64,000 nucleotides of DNA from SABI01 sp963677695. GTDB lineage: Bacteria; Spirochaetota; Spirochaetia; Sphaerochaetales; Sphaerochaetaceae. A program made the position numbers and the translations under genes. Shown here in pieces: positions 34,093-43,031 of the stretch (position 1 is the stretch's first letter; every line of letters begins with the position of its first letter). The notes beneath the pieces were generated by a model. It searched no databases. It was not told where the DNA came from and was given only the letters and a program-made list of their open reading frames with translations. The DNA is taken from NCBI GenBank assembly GCA_963677695.2, contig CAXXUJ010000001.1:1550001-1614000 (forward strand). Reading direction: 5' to 3'.

Positions 34093-35394
34093 ATGAAAGA
34101 GGTAAAAAGGGCTGCAGAGGAATTTCTTGCACGATACTCATTGGATGCATCATCAGTCGATATAGAGAAGAACTGTGACATGTTCATGAAGGAGATGAGC
34201 CTCGGTCTGGAAGGAGACTTTTCCTCACTGAAGATGATTCCCACCTACACAACTGCGGACGGGAGTATTCAGCCCGGAGAAAAGGTTGTCATTCTCGATA
34301 TGGGAGGAACGAACTTCCGTGTCGCCCTTGTTACTTTCGGTGACGATCTCTCTCCCCAGATTTCTCATTTCCATAAGACGGGGATGCCAGGCATCACCCG
34401 GGAGGTTTCGTTCAAGGAATTCTACTCTGCGGTAGCAGACCAGGTTGAGAAGGTGATCGACCTTTCCGACAAGATCGGTTTCTGTTTCTCCTATGCCGCT
34501 GAGATCACTCCCGACAGGGACGGTATCCCTCTCGTGTTCTCTAAGGAGATCAAGGCTCCCGAGGTGATCGGCAAGCCGATCGGAAAGTCCCTCATGGAGG
34601 AACTCGCACGGAGAGGCTATAAGGTGGCGAATAAGAAGATCGCTGTCCTGAACGATACCGTTGCTACTCTCCTTGCAGGGAAGTCGATTGCAGGCAGTGA
34701 CGAATACAGTTCCTTCATCGGGTTTATTCTGGGTACGGGAACGAATACCGCCTATCTTGAGAACAATGAGCGAATTACAAAGGTTCCCGGTCTTTCCTCA
34801 GGACATATGATCATCAACGAAGAGAGCGGCAACTATGACCTTACCATCTCTGAGCTGGACAGGAAGTTCTTTGAGACAACCAAGGATGCATCGATCTATC
34901 ATTTCGAGAAGATGATAAGCGGAGCATACCTGGGAGCCTTCTCCCGAGTCGTGATCGACCAGGCGATTTCAGATCGCCTCCTCTCTTCCGATTTTGCTTC
35001 ATCCTATGCTGCTATCGAACCGATCAACACGATGAGAATGTCCCACTACCTTGAAATGCCTTTGAATCAGGAGTACGACCTTGTCAGGTGTATCCATAAC
35101 GAGAAGGATGCTCTTGCTCTCCATACTATCTTAGATGCAGTGATCAGAAGGGCGGCAAAGCTCACGGCAGTGAACCTGAGTGCTGCTGTTCTGATGAGCG
35201 GTGAGGGGACCAATCCCCGCCGTCCGGTACTGATCAATGCCGATGGAACGACCTTCTACAAGACTGAGAACCTTGAGTTCTATACTCGCCTCTACCTTGA
35301 TGAATTCCTGAAGGGAAAGAAGCAGAGGTATGTGAAGATGGTGAATATCGACAACTCACCTGTTCTCGGGGCAGCCATCGCACCCTTAGTGTGA
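34093..35394 (+). CDS. Hexokinase (eukaryote-type fold)
   Basis: A 433-aa hexokinase. ILDMGGTNFRVAL (about 67-79) is the phosphate-binding motif, FSYAAEI with the later VLNDTVATLLAG gives the catalytic Asp, and GFILGTGTNTAY is a second nucleotide-binding segment. This large type is found in eukaryotes and in spirochaetes such as Treponema. It phosphorylates glucose and similar hexoses with ATP. ATG 34093 has GGAAGG 6 bases upstream; the frame is also open to 34024. It faces the phosphohexomutase gene, its metabolic neighbour, with a 9-base overlap. Confidence 0.9.
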   Translation: MKEVKRAAEEFLARYSLDASSVDIEKNCDMFMKEMSLGLEGDFSSLKMIPTYTTADGSIQPGEKVVILDMGGTNFRVALVTFGDDLSPQISHFHKTGMPGITREVSFKEFYSAVADQVEKVIDLSDKIGFCFSYAAEITPDRDGIPLVFSKEIKAPEVIGKPIGKSLMEELARRGYKVANKKIAVLNDTVATLLAGKSIAGSDEYSSFIGFILGTGTNTAYLENNERITKVPGLSSGHMIINEESGNYDLTISELDRKFFETTKDASIYHFEKMISGAYLGAFSRVVIDQAISDRLLSSDFASSYAAIEPINTMRMSHYLEMPLNQEYDLVRCIHNEKDALALHTILDAVIRRAAKLTAVNLSAAVLMSGEGTNPRRPVLINADGTTFYKTENLEFYTRLYLDEFLKGKKQRYVKMVNIDNSPVLGAAIAPLV

Positions 35395-37188
35395 TGGCTT
35401 AGATGCCTCTTTGTCTGCTGCAAGGACGAGATGATGGTGCCAGGTGAGCAGTTCATCGTGACGTGTGGTGTCGTCTCCCTGGGCATCGACCATGATTCTG
35501 AATACCGGTTCGGTGCCGCTTCCTCTCATCCAGAGGAAGTCACTGACGTTCCCGTCCCTGTCGTGAAGGAGGATCTTGAGTCCTCCTGTACAGGGTTCAT
35601 GTCTTCCCTCGGGTCCTCTGAGGGAGGTGCAGGTCATCCCTTCCATCTGTTCTTCTGAATAACTGTAGATTCCGTAGGTGTCGGCGAGTTCCTTCTTCCT
35701 CTTGAGGAAGCTCTGTTCGAACAGTCTTTCGTATGCGCTCTTCAGGTCCCCGTGACGGGTGCTCTTTATTTTCAGTTTCGCTTTTGAAGAAAAGCTTCCG
35801 GTGATGCTCCGTTTCTCCAGACTTCTGATAGCGAGAGCAAGGGAGGGTTTTCTTGTATGAAGGCGCGTCACTTCGGAAAAGAGTTCTTCGTCAGTGAGGA
35901 GCTTGATAAGGGAGAGGAGGGTGTTCATCGGGTCTCTGACCCGTGAGGGGTGGAGGATGATTCCGCCGTTCGAACCCTCCCCGACGAGAGGGACACAGTA
36001 CCCCTCTTCCCTGAGGACTTCACCTGCCTGCACGACATGGGCTTCTCCTACCTCGGTTCTCACCAGGCGGGTGGAAAAGCGCTCGGCAATGTGGTCTACC
36101 ATGAGACTCGTCGGGCCGTTCACAGCTATTGCCACCCTTTCATGATCCCTTCTGCTGAGTGCAACTTCTATTGAGGTGATCAGGGCAAACAGTTCCTGAG
36201 CACTCAGGATCTTCACCTGCTTCACCATCTCATCGTAGTATACAATGTTTCCCCTGTCCCCGTCGTTATCGGGTACATAGCCGAGAATGACGGCGCTGTC
36301 CTTTTTATGCTCACTCTCCACTAATGACCGACAGAGATCAAGGTTCTCCCCTTCGGGGACGATCTCATGCACGATATCGCCGGGGATATCGTTGAAGGGG
36401 AGGAAGGTGATTCCAAGTGAATCGAAGAGGTGCTGGTCGATGGAAACCGATCGGGCCGACCCGTTCTGTTCTCCCACGATTCCTATACGGTTCTCACGAA
36501 TCCTCTTTCTCATCTTCTGGTTTTCATCTTCTATTCCATGGGTTCTGAGGAGGAGGGAGTAGTAGGCATCAAGCGCCCTCTGTTTATACTTCTGAGCTGC
36601 ATCGAGAATCTCATCGATTTTCTCTTCAGTCACTGATGCCATCCTATCACTGATTCTCCCTATCGAGGAAGGATCCTGAACTACATCGCGGAAACGGGCT
36701 ATCAGCTGCTCAGAGGAGGCCTTGTCAAAGACACCTCCTCTCTCTCCGAACTTGAAGCCGTTGTGTGCTACCGGATTATGGCTTGCGCTGATATAGATGA
36801 ACAGGGAGTTTTCAATATCGGCAGAGTAGGCGAAGGTTTCAGGAGCGCTGGCAATGGAAAGATAGCGTATATCCCTCTCGGGAGAGGCGAGGATGGAAAG
36901 GAGGACGGCAGCGATGGTTTCTCCGTTTATTCTTGCATCACGCGCTATGATCAGCGTTCGTGAGTCGTCCGCGAGGTACTCTGCTATGGTGAGTGCGATA
37001 TGGGCCACTAGGAGCATATCGGAAGAGGGAATTTCGGTGTTTCTCTCCTGTTCATCTCCTGTAAGTGAGAATACCTTGCGCCATCCTGAGGCGCTTATGA
37101 TCATGTCATTGTATGCTTTCTCAAGTTCGCTTCGAGGCTGATCTGCCTCGAGTTCACGCGTTGTTTCAACTATCTTTCTGAAATTCAT
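35386..37188 (-). CDS. Phosphoglucomutase/phosphomannomutase family protein
   Basis: A 600-aa alpha-D-phosphohexomutase. The phosphoserine loop SASHNP is at 134-139, the Mg2+ loop DNDGDRGN lies near 305, and the sugar-specificity loop is GEGSNGG near 411. It interconverts hexose 1- and 6-phosphates. Some variation is seen: DNDGDRGN replaces the commoner DxDGDR(A/L). The C-terminal phosphate-binding domain carries WMRGSGTEPVFRIM. ATG 37188, divergent from the pyridoxal kinase gene. Confidence 0.9.
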   Translation of the reverse strand: MNFRKIVETTRELEADQPRSELEKAYNDMIISASGWRKVFSLTGDEQERNTEIPSSDMLLVAHIALTIAEYLADDSRTLIIARDARINGETIAAVLLSILASPERDIRYLSIASAPETFAYSADIENSLFIYISASHNPVAHNGFKFGERGGVFDKASSEQLIARFRDVVQDPSSIGRISDRMASVTEEKIDEILDAAQKYKQRALDAYYSLLLRTHGIEDENQKMRKRIRENRIGIVGEQNGSARSVSIDQHLFDSLGITFLPFNDIPGDIVHEIVPEGENLDLCRSLVESEHKKDSAVILGYVPDNDGDRGNIVYYDEMVKQVKILSAQELFALITSIEVALSRRDHERVAIAVNGPTSLMVDHIAERFSTRLVRTEVGEAHVVQAGEVLREEGYCVPLVGEGSNGGIILHPSRVRDPMNTLLSLIKLLTDEELFSEVTRLHTRKPSLALAIRSLEKRSITGSFSSKAKLKIKSTRHGDLKSAYERLFEQSFLKRKKELADTYGIYSYSEEQMEGMTCTSLRGPEGRHEPCTGGLKILLHDRDGNVSDFLWMRGSGTEPVFRIMVDAQGDDTTRHDELLTWHHHLVLAADKEASKPSH

Positions 37189-37249
37189 GTACGCTCCTGC
37201 TTAGTGGAAAAGTATATCCCTCTTGTGCTGGATGGACAAGAGATATAGT

Positions 37250-38083
37250 ATGGAAGCCATGAACACCGTTGCGGCCATCCATGATCTTTCCTGTTATGCT
37301 AAATCGTCTCTCACCGTCGTCATTCCTGCTCTCAGCATGATGGGTGTCGAGGTCGCACCGCTTCCCACAGCACTCCTTTCCACACAGACAGACGGGTTCA
37401 GCGATTACTATTATAAAGACCTTACCGATGACCTGGACCGTGTGCTTCGGCACTGGAAGAAACTTGACCTCTCTTTCGATGCAATCTATTCCGGTTTTCT
37501 CGGTTCTTCCTTTTCAATCGAGTTCGTACACCGTATGATAGCGTGGCAGAAGAAGAGAACCCCTCTTGTTGTGATCGATCCTGTCATGGGGGACAATGGA
37601 GAGTTCTACGGACCGCTTTCCACTGCTCTGGTGCAGGGGATGAGAGCTCTGGTCATGGAAGCAGATGTGATCACGCCGAACCTGACTGAAGCCGCAATTC
37701 TTCTCGATCTTCCTTACAGGGATGACCTGTCTCCTTCAGAAGCGCTTGGTTGGGCACATAAGCTTTCAGAGTTCGGAGCGAAGAAAGTCGTCATCACAAG
37801 CATCATACAGGGGGAGAGGACCTATGTTGCCTCTTACGATGCCTCTTCAGGGGAAGAGAGAATTCACGCACAGGATCACCTCCCGGTGAGCTATCCCGGG
37901 TGCGGTGACCTCTTCGCATCGATTCTGACGGGGAAGCTGCTGAAAGGGAGTGAATTCTTCACCTCAGTGACAGAGAGTGCTCAGATTGTAAAACTGGCGA
38001 TAGAGAGAAGTCATGAAGATCAGGTGCCGCTCTCACATGGAGTGTCTGTAGAGAGGATCGCACGGGAGCTGATAGGAGGCTGA
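37250..38083 (+). CDS. pdxK: Pyridoxal/pyridoxine kinase
   Basis: A 277-aa ribokinase-fold kinase. AAIHDLSCYAKSSLTVVIPA opens the protein (PdxK/PdxY signature), followed by PLPTALLSTQT, DPVMGDNGEFYG (about 117-128), TPNLTEA and the catalytic PGCGDLFAS. It makes pyridoxal 5'-phosphate, the cofactor of SelA encoded in the same window. The start is uncertain: ATG 37250 or 37259. A -10-like TATAGT (37244-37249) just upstream means the mRNA may be nearly leaderless. The nucleosidase gene follows 2 bases later. Confidence 0.88.
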   Translation: MEAMNTVAAIHDLSCYAKSSLTVVIPALSMMGVEVAPLPTALLSTQTDGFSDYYYKDLTDDLDRVLRHWKKLDLSFDAIYSGFLGSSFSIEFVHRMIAWQKKRTPLVVIDPVMGDNGEFYGPLSTALVQGMRALVMEADVITPNLTEAAILLDLPYRDDLSPSEALGWAHKLSEFGAKKVVITSIIQGERTYVASYDASSGEERIHAQDHLPVSYPGCGDLFASILTGKLLKGSEFFTSVTESAQIVKLAIERSHEDQVPLSHGVSVERIARELIGG

Positions 38084-38085
38084 TC

Positions 38086-38730
38086 ATGTACCTGACAGTA
38101 GCAGCTACGGAAGAGGAACTCCCCCGTTTTAATGACGGAGAGTGCATCACCAGGCCGGTAGGCATCGGTCTTGTAGAGAGTGCACTCCATACCGCTCATC
38201 TTATTGAACACTATAATCCTGAGATGGTCTTCTGTACCGGATCATGCGGAGCAGTTGATCCAGCTCTCAAGATTTCTGATGTAATCATAGCCTCTGTTGT
38301 GCACCATTACGGGTTCTCCACCCCCTTCCCCTATACTCCTGCTCCCATGCCTCTTCATCAGGTGGAGCATCTCCTCTCAAACGGGAAGTATCCTTTCAAA
38401 GTAACGTCAGGCGTCACACTGGGGAGTGCAGATATCTTCCTTGATCAGGATCGATACAGCATGCTGAGCGGTGAACTGCAGGCAAGAGGTATTCAGGCGG
38501 TGGACATGGAATCCTATGCTGTCGCTGCCGCATGCCGCTCCAGAGGTGTTGACTGTGTGGTGATCCGCTATGTGAGTGATTCGAGGGAAGAGGGGAGAGT
38601 GAAAGCGTACAAATCATTCCTTTCAAAGATGAAAGAACACGCATCTCTACTGATTAAAGATATCCTAGAGCGTGCCGAGAGAGAAGTCCCCTACAATCTT
38701 GTAGACCCTCCCGTCCTTCACGATAGATAG
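38086..38730 (+). CDS. 5'-methylthioadenosine/S-adenosylhomocysteine nucleosidase-like protein
   Basis: A 214-aa PNP/UDP-family nucleosidase. FCTGSCGAVDPALKISDVII (about 49-68) is the phosphorylase core, and VDMESYAVAAAC gives the substrate-binding M-E and catalytic D (SDSREE later). It likely removes adenine from methylthioadenosine or SAH, or acts on a related nucleoside. It is coupled to pdxK (2-base gap). The last 66 bases overlap a gene on the opposite strand. Confidence 0.85.
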   Translation: MYLTVAATEEELPRFNDGECITRPVGIGLVESALHTAHLIEHYNPEMVFCTGSCGAVDPALKISDVIIASVVHHYGFSTPFPYTPAPMPLHQVEHLLSNGKYPFKVTSGVTLGSADIFLDQDRYSMLSGELQARGIQAVDMESYAVAAACRSRGVDCVVIRYVSDSREEGRVKAYKSFLSKMKEHASLLIKDILERAEREVPYNLVDPPVLHDR

Positions 38731-39069
38731 TTCCCTTTCAGGAAAGAACACTTTCAGCTGCGAAGTAAGGAAGGAGACCGCTTCAGATTCTATCTCCTCC
38801 CTTCTTTCAGGGGGCACCCTGTCTAATGTGGAGATCTCTACGTCGACGAGGTATCCCTTCCCTTTCTCTGAGCCGTAACCGAGCGTGAACTTCGTTCCGG
38901 TGCTGAATAGTCCGTCATAGGAAACCCGCGCCGCTTTTCCCCGCGGAGGACGGTTGGGGTGGAGCTTGTACGCTCCTTCAAACGTCTCTTCGAGGTGGTT
39001 GTCGAGAAGGTCGAGCATCTCCCTCATTCTTTTTTCAAGTGCGATCTGCCTGGGGTCTGAGAACGACAT
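38665..39069 (-). CDS. Conserved-looking hypothetical protein, 134 residues
   Basis: A soluble, charged protein without recognised domain. The N-terminal half is helical (MREMLDLLDNHLEETFEGAY), and the C-terminal half is beta-rich (TKFTLGYGSEKGKGYLVDVE). It lies 3 bases downstream of the patatin gene on the same strand, so it is probably co-transcribed. The long 66-base antisense overlap with the nucleosidase 3' end is unusual, but codon choice in this frame looks coding. Function unknown. Confidence 0.65.
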   Translation of the reverse strand: MSFSDPRQIALEKRMREMLDLLDNHLEETFEGAYKLHPNRPPRGKAARVSYDGLFSTGTKFTLGYGSEKGKGYLVDVEISTLDRVPPERREEIESEAVSFLTSQLKVFFPERELSIVKDGRVYKIVGDFSLGTL

Positions 39070-39072
39070 CTA

Positions 39073-40104
39073 TTACTCCCTTCCCTTCACTGATGCGAGA
39101 TGAGAGAAATAGCGTCTGAAATCTTCGGCAAACTCACAGTACAGATCTTCACCGTAGGCCTGCATTTCCGATAACACCTCTTCATCGGTCTCATCCAATC
39201 TGATTCTTCTCCCCTTTTCATTGTGGACTCTCAGGTACTCGACGTCATTGAGTGTCTTTGTGATGAGATCTGCCGTCTGCATCTGGGAGGAGGCATAGAG
39301 GCGGTAAAGGGGTGTTCCCTTGGTTGGATCCATCCAGCTCAGCACACCCCGGTTCGCACTTTCATACTCTACCGTGGTCCCCACGTGTCCTGTGGAGAGG
39401 GAGAGAATATGAAAGATATCGGTATCGGGGAAGAGCGTTTTCGCTTCCCTGTAGGCGTAGAGTACCGGGTTGTTCGCCACAACTCCTCCGTCGATGAGGT
39501 GCAGGTGGGAGTTGAGGACTACAGGTGAGAAATAGGTGGGAGCTGCGCAGGTTGCCCGTGCTGCCTTTCTCATGGAGATGTTCTGCTTCCCGTAGCTGCT
39601 GAGGATATGGGGTCTGTCGTTGATGTAGTCGTAGGTGACGACCATGGTCGGGACCAGTGCCTCGTCCATCTGGGCAGTACTGAATATCAGCTCAAGGAGA
39701 TCATTGAACGAGTTGTCCTCGTACTTCGTGTTGAACAACTGAGATATGAACTGAGTCGGGAGAAATGGGAGAAACTTGGGGAAGATCGTGGAAGACTCTT
39801 CTTTATACAGTGAGACGATCCCTTGTGCACGGCCGGGAGGGCTTCCGGGGGATATCCCGGATGCATCAGGGACTGAAAGTGCAAGAGCTATCAAACCGCC
39901 GGTGCTTGTCCCTGCAATCAGGTCGAAATGGTCGGTGATCGTGGGTGAAAGTCCTAAGGTGGGGAGAAGTTTTTCTATCTGAGACAGAACCGTGGCGGGG
40001 ATGATGCCCCGTGTCCCTCCTCCGTCTATGGTGAGGATGAATTTCTCTTTCTTCTGAGGTTCTTCACTCTGTTTCCGCTTTCTGAGATACTCTAATAGTC
40101 CCAT
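39073..40104 (-). CDS. Patatin-like phospholipase
   Basis: A 343-aa patatin-family acyl hydrolase. The oxyanion motif DGGGTRG is at 27-33, the catalytic Ser67 in GTSTGG (65-70), and the second catalytic Asp in LIDGGVVAN (about 195-203). It should hydrolyse membrane lipids or related esters. No signal peptide is seen, so it is cytoplasmic or exported by another route. Start uncertain: ATG 40104 (used), 40116 or 40140, none with a good SD sequence. It is divergent from the radical SAM gene. Confidence 0.9.
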   Translation of the reverse strand: MGLLEYLRKRKQSEEPQKKEKFILTIDGGGTRGIIPATVLSQIEKLLPTLGLSPTITDHFDLIAGTSTGGLIALALSVPDASGISPGSPPGRAQGIVSLYKEESSTIFPKFLPFLPTQFISQLFNTKYEDNSFNDLLELIFSTAQMDEALVPTMVVTYDYINDRPHILSSYGKQNISMRKAARATCAAPTYFSPVVLNSHLHLIDGGVVANNPVLYAYREAKTLFPDTDIFHILSLSTGHVGTTVEYESANRGVLSWMDPTKGTPLYRLYASSQMQTADLITKTLNDVEYLRVHNEKGRRIRLDETDEEVLSEMQAYGEDLYCEFAEDFRRYFSHLASVKGRE

Positions 40105-40168
40105 ACAGTTTAACATGGTATATTTTACTGTCAGGGTCAAGCTGACTCTTTATAGATAAGGATGAGAT

Positions 40169-41113
40169 ATGAGTGAATATGAGGCGTGTCTTCTCTGTCC
40201 CCACCGCTGCGGGGTAGACCGCACGCGGGGTGAGAGGGGTGTCTGCGGACAATCTGATGTGATGAACATTGCGTGGATCGGTCTCCATAAGGGGGAGGAA
40301 CCTCCCATCAGCGGAGAGCATGGCTCGGGGACGATTTTCTTCACCGGCTGCACCCTTCAGTGCCCATCCTGTCAGAACCACCAGATCAGCTGCCGTGGCA
40401 CCTCCTTCAATGTTCCGGTAACAGTCGAGGAACTGATCACCTACATGCTGGAACTTCAAGAGATGGGAGCGGCAAGCATCAACCTGATCACGGGAACTCA
40501 CTTCATCCCTTCCATCAGAACAGCTATCCTAGGTGCAAAGGCACAGGGACTTTCACTTCCCGTTGTCTGGAACTCTTCCGGGTTTGAACTCCCCGAAGCT
40601 CTCGAACTCATTGATGAATGGATAGACCTCTACCTCGTTGATATCAAGACGCTGGATGCTCCGGTGGCACAAAAGTTCTGCGGATGTTCGGGATATGCTG
40701 ATGGAATTGACAAGCTGACAGAATATCTGGTGAAAAAACACCCTGTGACTCAATATGATGAGAAAGGGAGGCTTTCAGGTACCTTAGTGAGGCATCTGGT
40801 CTATCCCGGTGAGATGGAAAGCTCTCACAAGGTGCTCAGGTACTATGAAAAGAAGCTGAAAGCTCATGCACACCTCTCTCTCATGGTGCAGTTCTCTGAT
40901 CCTTTTGATTCGGGGAAGTATGAGAAGATAACGGAAAAAGAGTATGAGAGTCTGCTTGATCTCCTCGAGGGACTTTCAATAGAAGAGGGGTTTGTTCAGG
41001 AGCTTGAGGATAACGTGGACTGGATTCCCGATTTCACGAGAATCAATCCATTCCCAGAAGGGTTTGCCGTTCCGCTTTCTTCTTTTATAGAGAAGAGGGG
41101 GATCAACCGATAA
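40169..41113 (+). CDS. Radical SAM protein (pyruvate formate-lyase activase-like)
   Basis: A 314-aa radical SAM enzyme. The cluster motif is C61-x3-C65-x2-C68 (CTLQCPSC). A Cys-rich N-terminus (CLLCPHRCGVDRTRGERGVC) resembles PflA/AmmeMemoRadiSam-type proteins, followed by GTGTH-like NLITGTHFIP. The target is unknown, possibly a glycyl-radical enzyme. The last 11 bases overlap the convergent kinase gene. Confidence 0.87.
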   Translation: MSEYEACLLCPHRCGVDRTRGERGVCGQSDVMNIAWIGLHKGEEPPISGEHGSGTIFFTGCTLQCPSCQNHQISCRGTSFNVPVTVEELITYMLELQEMGAASINLITGTHFIPSIRTAILGAKAQGLSLPVVWNSSGFELPEALELIDEWIDLYLVDIKTLDAPVAQKFCGCSGYADGIDKLTEYLVKKHPVTQYDEKGRLSGTLVRHLVYPGEMESSHKVLRYYEKKLKAHAHLSLMVQFSDPFDSGKYEKITEKEYESLLDLLEGLSIEEGFVQELEDNVDWIPDFTRINPFPEGFAVPLSSFIEKRGINR

Positions 41114-41792
41114 CGGTTCCGGTAAAATCCTTTCCGCTGAGTATATTGAGTGTGTTCTCGATATTCCTTCCGTCAGCGCAGATCACCTGAAGGTTCCCGC
41201 TCTGAGCTTCCTTCGAAGCGATAGGGTCGAAGGGGAGGTTCTTTCCCGGTGTCCAGGTATCGCCTACGATCTTGCGGAAATCTTCCCAGGAAATGGTATC
41301 AATAGGGGTTGCATCTGGATCGAGGGCAGGATCGGCTGTGTAGACCTTTTTGATGTTCGAGAGGTTGATGACTGTTTTTGCACCGAATCTTTTTGCAAGA
41401 TAGACCGCATCGGTATCGCTGGAGAAACCGGGCTTCCACCCTGCAGCGATCAGAATTCTTCCCGTGAAGGGAATATCTGCTGTGGGATCGGTGACCACCG
41501 CATCCTCACACTCATCAGAGAAGACAGCCTTCATCAGCGCCCCGTTCAATCGGGTGGCTGCAATGCCGATCTCATCAAGTTCGCTGTCGGCAACGTTCTC
41601 ACATACTTCCCTGTACCCGTTCTGATAGAGGCGTGCGGGGTAGCCTCCGCCGGTCACCATGATCAGCTTCGCTGTCTGATTGGCTTCGAGGTATCCGGTT
41701 ACCGCTTCGCGGAATCTCTTGATGAATGCGGTATCGACACCTTCCGGTGAAATGATCGAACCCCCGACTGAAAGTACTGTGATATTGTCCAT
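41103..41792 (-). CDS. UMP kinase-like amino-acid-kinase family protein
   Basis: A 229-aa kinase of the amino-acid kinase fold. LSVGGSIISPEG at the N-terminus, VTGGGYPAR near 47-55, and DTDAVYLAKRFGAKTVINLSNI near 130-150 resemble the archaeal-type UMP kinase rather than the usual bacterial PyrH. It would convert UMP to UDP. ATG 41792 has GGAGG 6 bases upstream. An additional pyrH may exist elsewhere; substrate is inferred. Confidence 0.82.
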   Translation of the reverse strand: MDNITVLSVGGSIISPEGVDTAFIKRFREAVTGYLEANQTAKLIMVTGGGYPARLYQNGYREVCENVADSELDEIGIAATRLNGALMKAVFSDECEDAVVTDPTADIPFTGRILIAAGWKPGFSSDTDAVYLAKRFGAKTVINLSNIKKVYTADPALDPDATPIDTISWEDFRKIVGDTWTPGKNLPFDPIASKEAQSGNLQVICADGRNIENTLNILSGKDFTGTVIG

Positions 41793-41818
41793 GGCAAGCC
41801 TCCGCACCTACTGTAGAG

Positions 41819-41855
41819 AAAAACGGGGACTCTGTCACTACCACAGAGTTCCCGT
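41819..41855 (-). terminator. Intrinsic terminator between aldo/keto reductase and kinase genes
   Basis: ACGGGGACTCTGT (41823-41835) pairs over 13 bp (one G-U) with ACAGAGTTCCCGT (41843-41855). On the minus strand a U tract follows. It ends the aldo/keto reductase transcript. Confidence 0.88.
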
Positions 41856-41871
41856 AGAATACTCAAAAATT

Positions 41872-42858
41872 CTAATAGGGTCCTCTGATATGCTGAGGCA
41901 CCTTCTCCATGTAGAATGCCTTCAGTTTCTCGTGCAGCTCCTTCGAAAGGGGAGGCAGTTCCGAGATCGAGGCATTGGAAATGACCTGATCGGGACGGCT
42001 CGCGCCGGGAATCACAACGGAGACAGCTTCAAAGTCGAGGATCCAGCGCAGTGCCATCTGTGCCATGGTCAGATCTTCGGGTTTGAAGGATTTCAGTTCC
42101 TCGGTCAGTTCGACACCCACTTCAAAGGGAAGGCCGGCGAAGGTCTCTCCCACATTGAAAGCCTGTCCGTCGCGGTTGAAATTCCTGTGGTCTTTTTCAT
42201 CGAAGGTGGTCGACTTCGTCATCTTCCCCGATAGGAGACCGCTTGCCAGCGGTACGCGGGCGATAATCGATACACCTTTCTTTTGAGCCAGGGGGAACAG
42301 TTCATCAACCAGCTTCTGCCGGTAGATATTGAAAATGACCTGAAGGGAAGCCAGTCCCTCCTGTTCCAGGCAGATGAGACCGTCCTCAACCGATTCGATA
42401 CTTGCGCCGAAGGCGGCGATCTTTCCCTGCTTCTTCAGGTCGCGAAGGACTTCAAAGACAGTACCGTCGGCCATCACTTCTGTAGGGATACTGTGAAGCT
42501 GAAGCAGGTCAAGCCGCTCTACACCCAATCGCTTGAGCGAGCTTTCAACGTGACGGACCATAACCTTTTCACTGAAATTTTCAGGCCAGCCGGGATCGGC
42601 ATAACGTCCCTGCTTTGTTGCAACGAAGATATCATCACTTTTGTGTTCCTTCAGGAACCTCCCGATAAACTCCTCGCTCCTTCCGCCGCCGTATACATCG
42701 GCAGTATCGAAGAAGGTGATTCCCTCTTCCGCTGCTCGGTGAAGGATATTCATGGCGGTACTCTCCTGGACTTCTCCCCAGGACCCACCGATCTGCCATG
42801 TGCCCAGGCCCACTTCCGATACCATCACCTTATTCGTGCCGAAAACCCGTTTTTTCAT
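41872..42858 (-). CDS. Aldo/keto reductase
   Basis: A 328-aa NADP-dependent oxidoreductase. The tetrad residues are visible: D in FFDTADVYGGGRSE (D50, Y55), K in ATKQGR (about 84) and H in LQLHSI (about 120). The barrel is intact to the C-terminal ALRWILDFEAV and IPGAS cofactor segment. It reduces aldehydes or ketones; substrate unknown. ATG 42858 has AAGGGGG upstream. Monocistronic, with a strong terminator. Confidence 0.92.
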   Translation of the reverse strand: MKKRVFGTNKVMVSEVGLGTWQIGGSWGEVQESTAMNILHRAAEEGITFFDTADVYGGGRSEEFIGRFLKEHKSDDIFVATKQGRYADPGWPENFSEKVMVRHVESSLKRLGVERLDLLQLHSIPTEVMADGTVFEVLRDLKKQGKIAAFGASIESVEDGLICLEQEGLASLQVIFNIYRQKLVDELFPLAQKKGVSIIARVPLASGLLSGKMTKSTTFDEKDHRNFNRDGQAFNVGETFAGLPFEVGVELTEELKSFKPEDLTMAQMALRWILDFEAVSVVIPGASRPDQVISNASISELPPLSKELHEKLKAFYMEKVPQHIRGPY

Positions 42859-42980
42859 CACAAGCCCCCTTTATGTGTGCTTTAGAATTTAATCTTAGGT
42901 GCCAGTACGTTGATAAGTCAAGAACGAACTCTCCGGCAACGATATTCCCTCAACAGGAGTGAATATTCACCATCAATAAA

Positions 42981-43009
42981 AGGAAGAGCCACCGGTTTCC
43001 CGATGGCTC
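42981..43009 (-). terminator. Intrinsic terminator of the selenoperoxiredoxin gene
   Basis: A 10-bp stem (42986-42995 with 43000-43009, one G-U) is capped by a GAAA tetraloop on the minus strand, then a U-rich tail. It lies 22 bases past the stop codon. Confidence 0.85.
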
Positions 43010-43031
43010 AGTGAATTGTGTGATCTATGGT

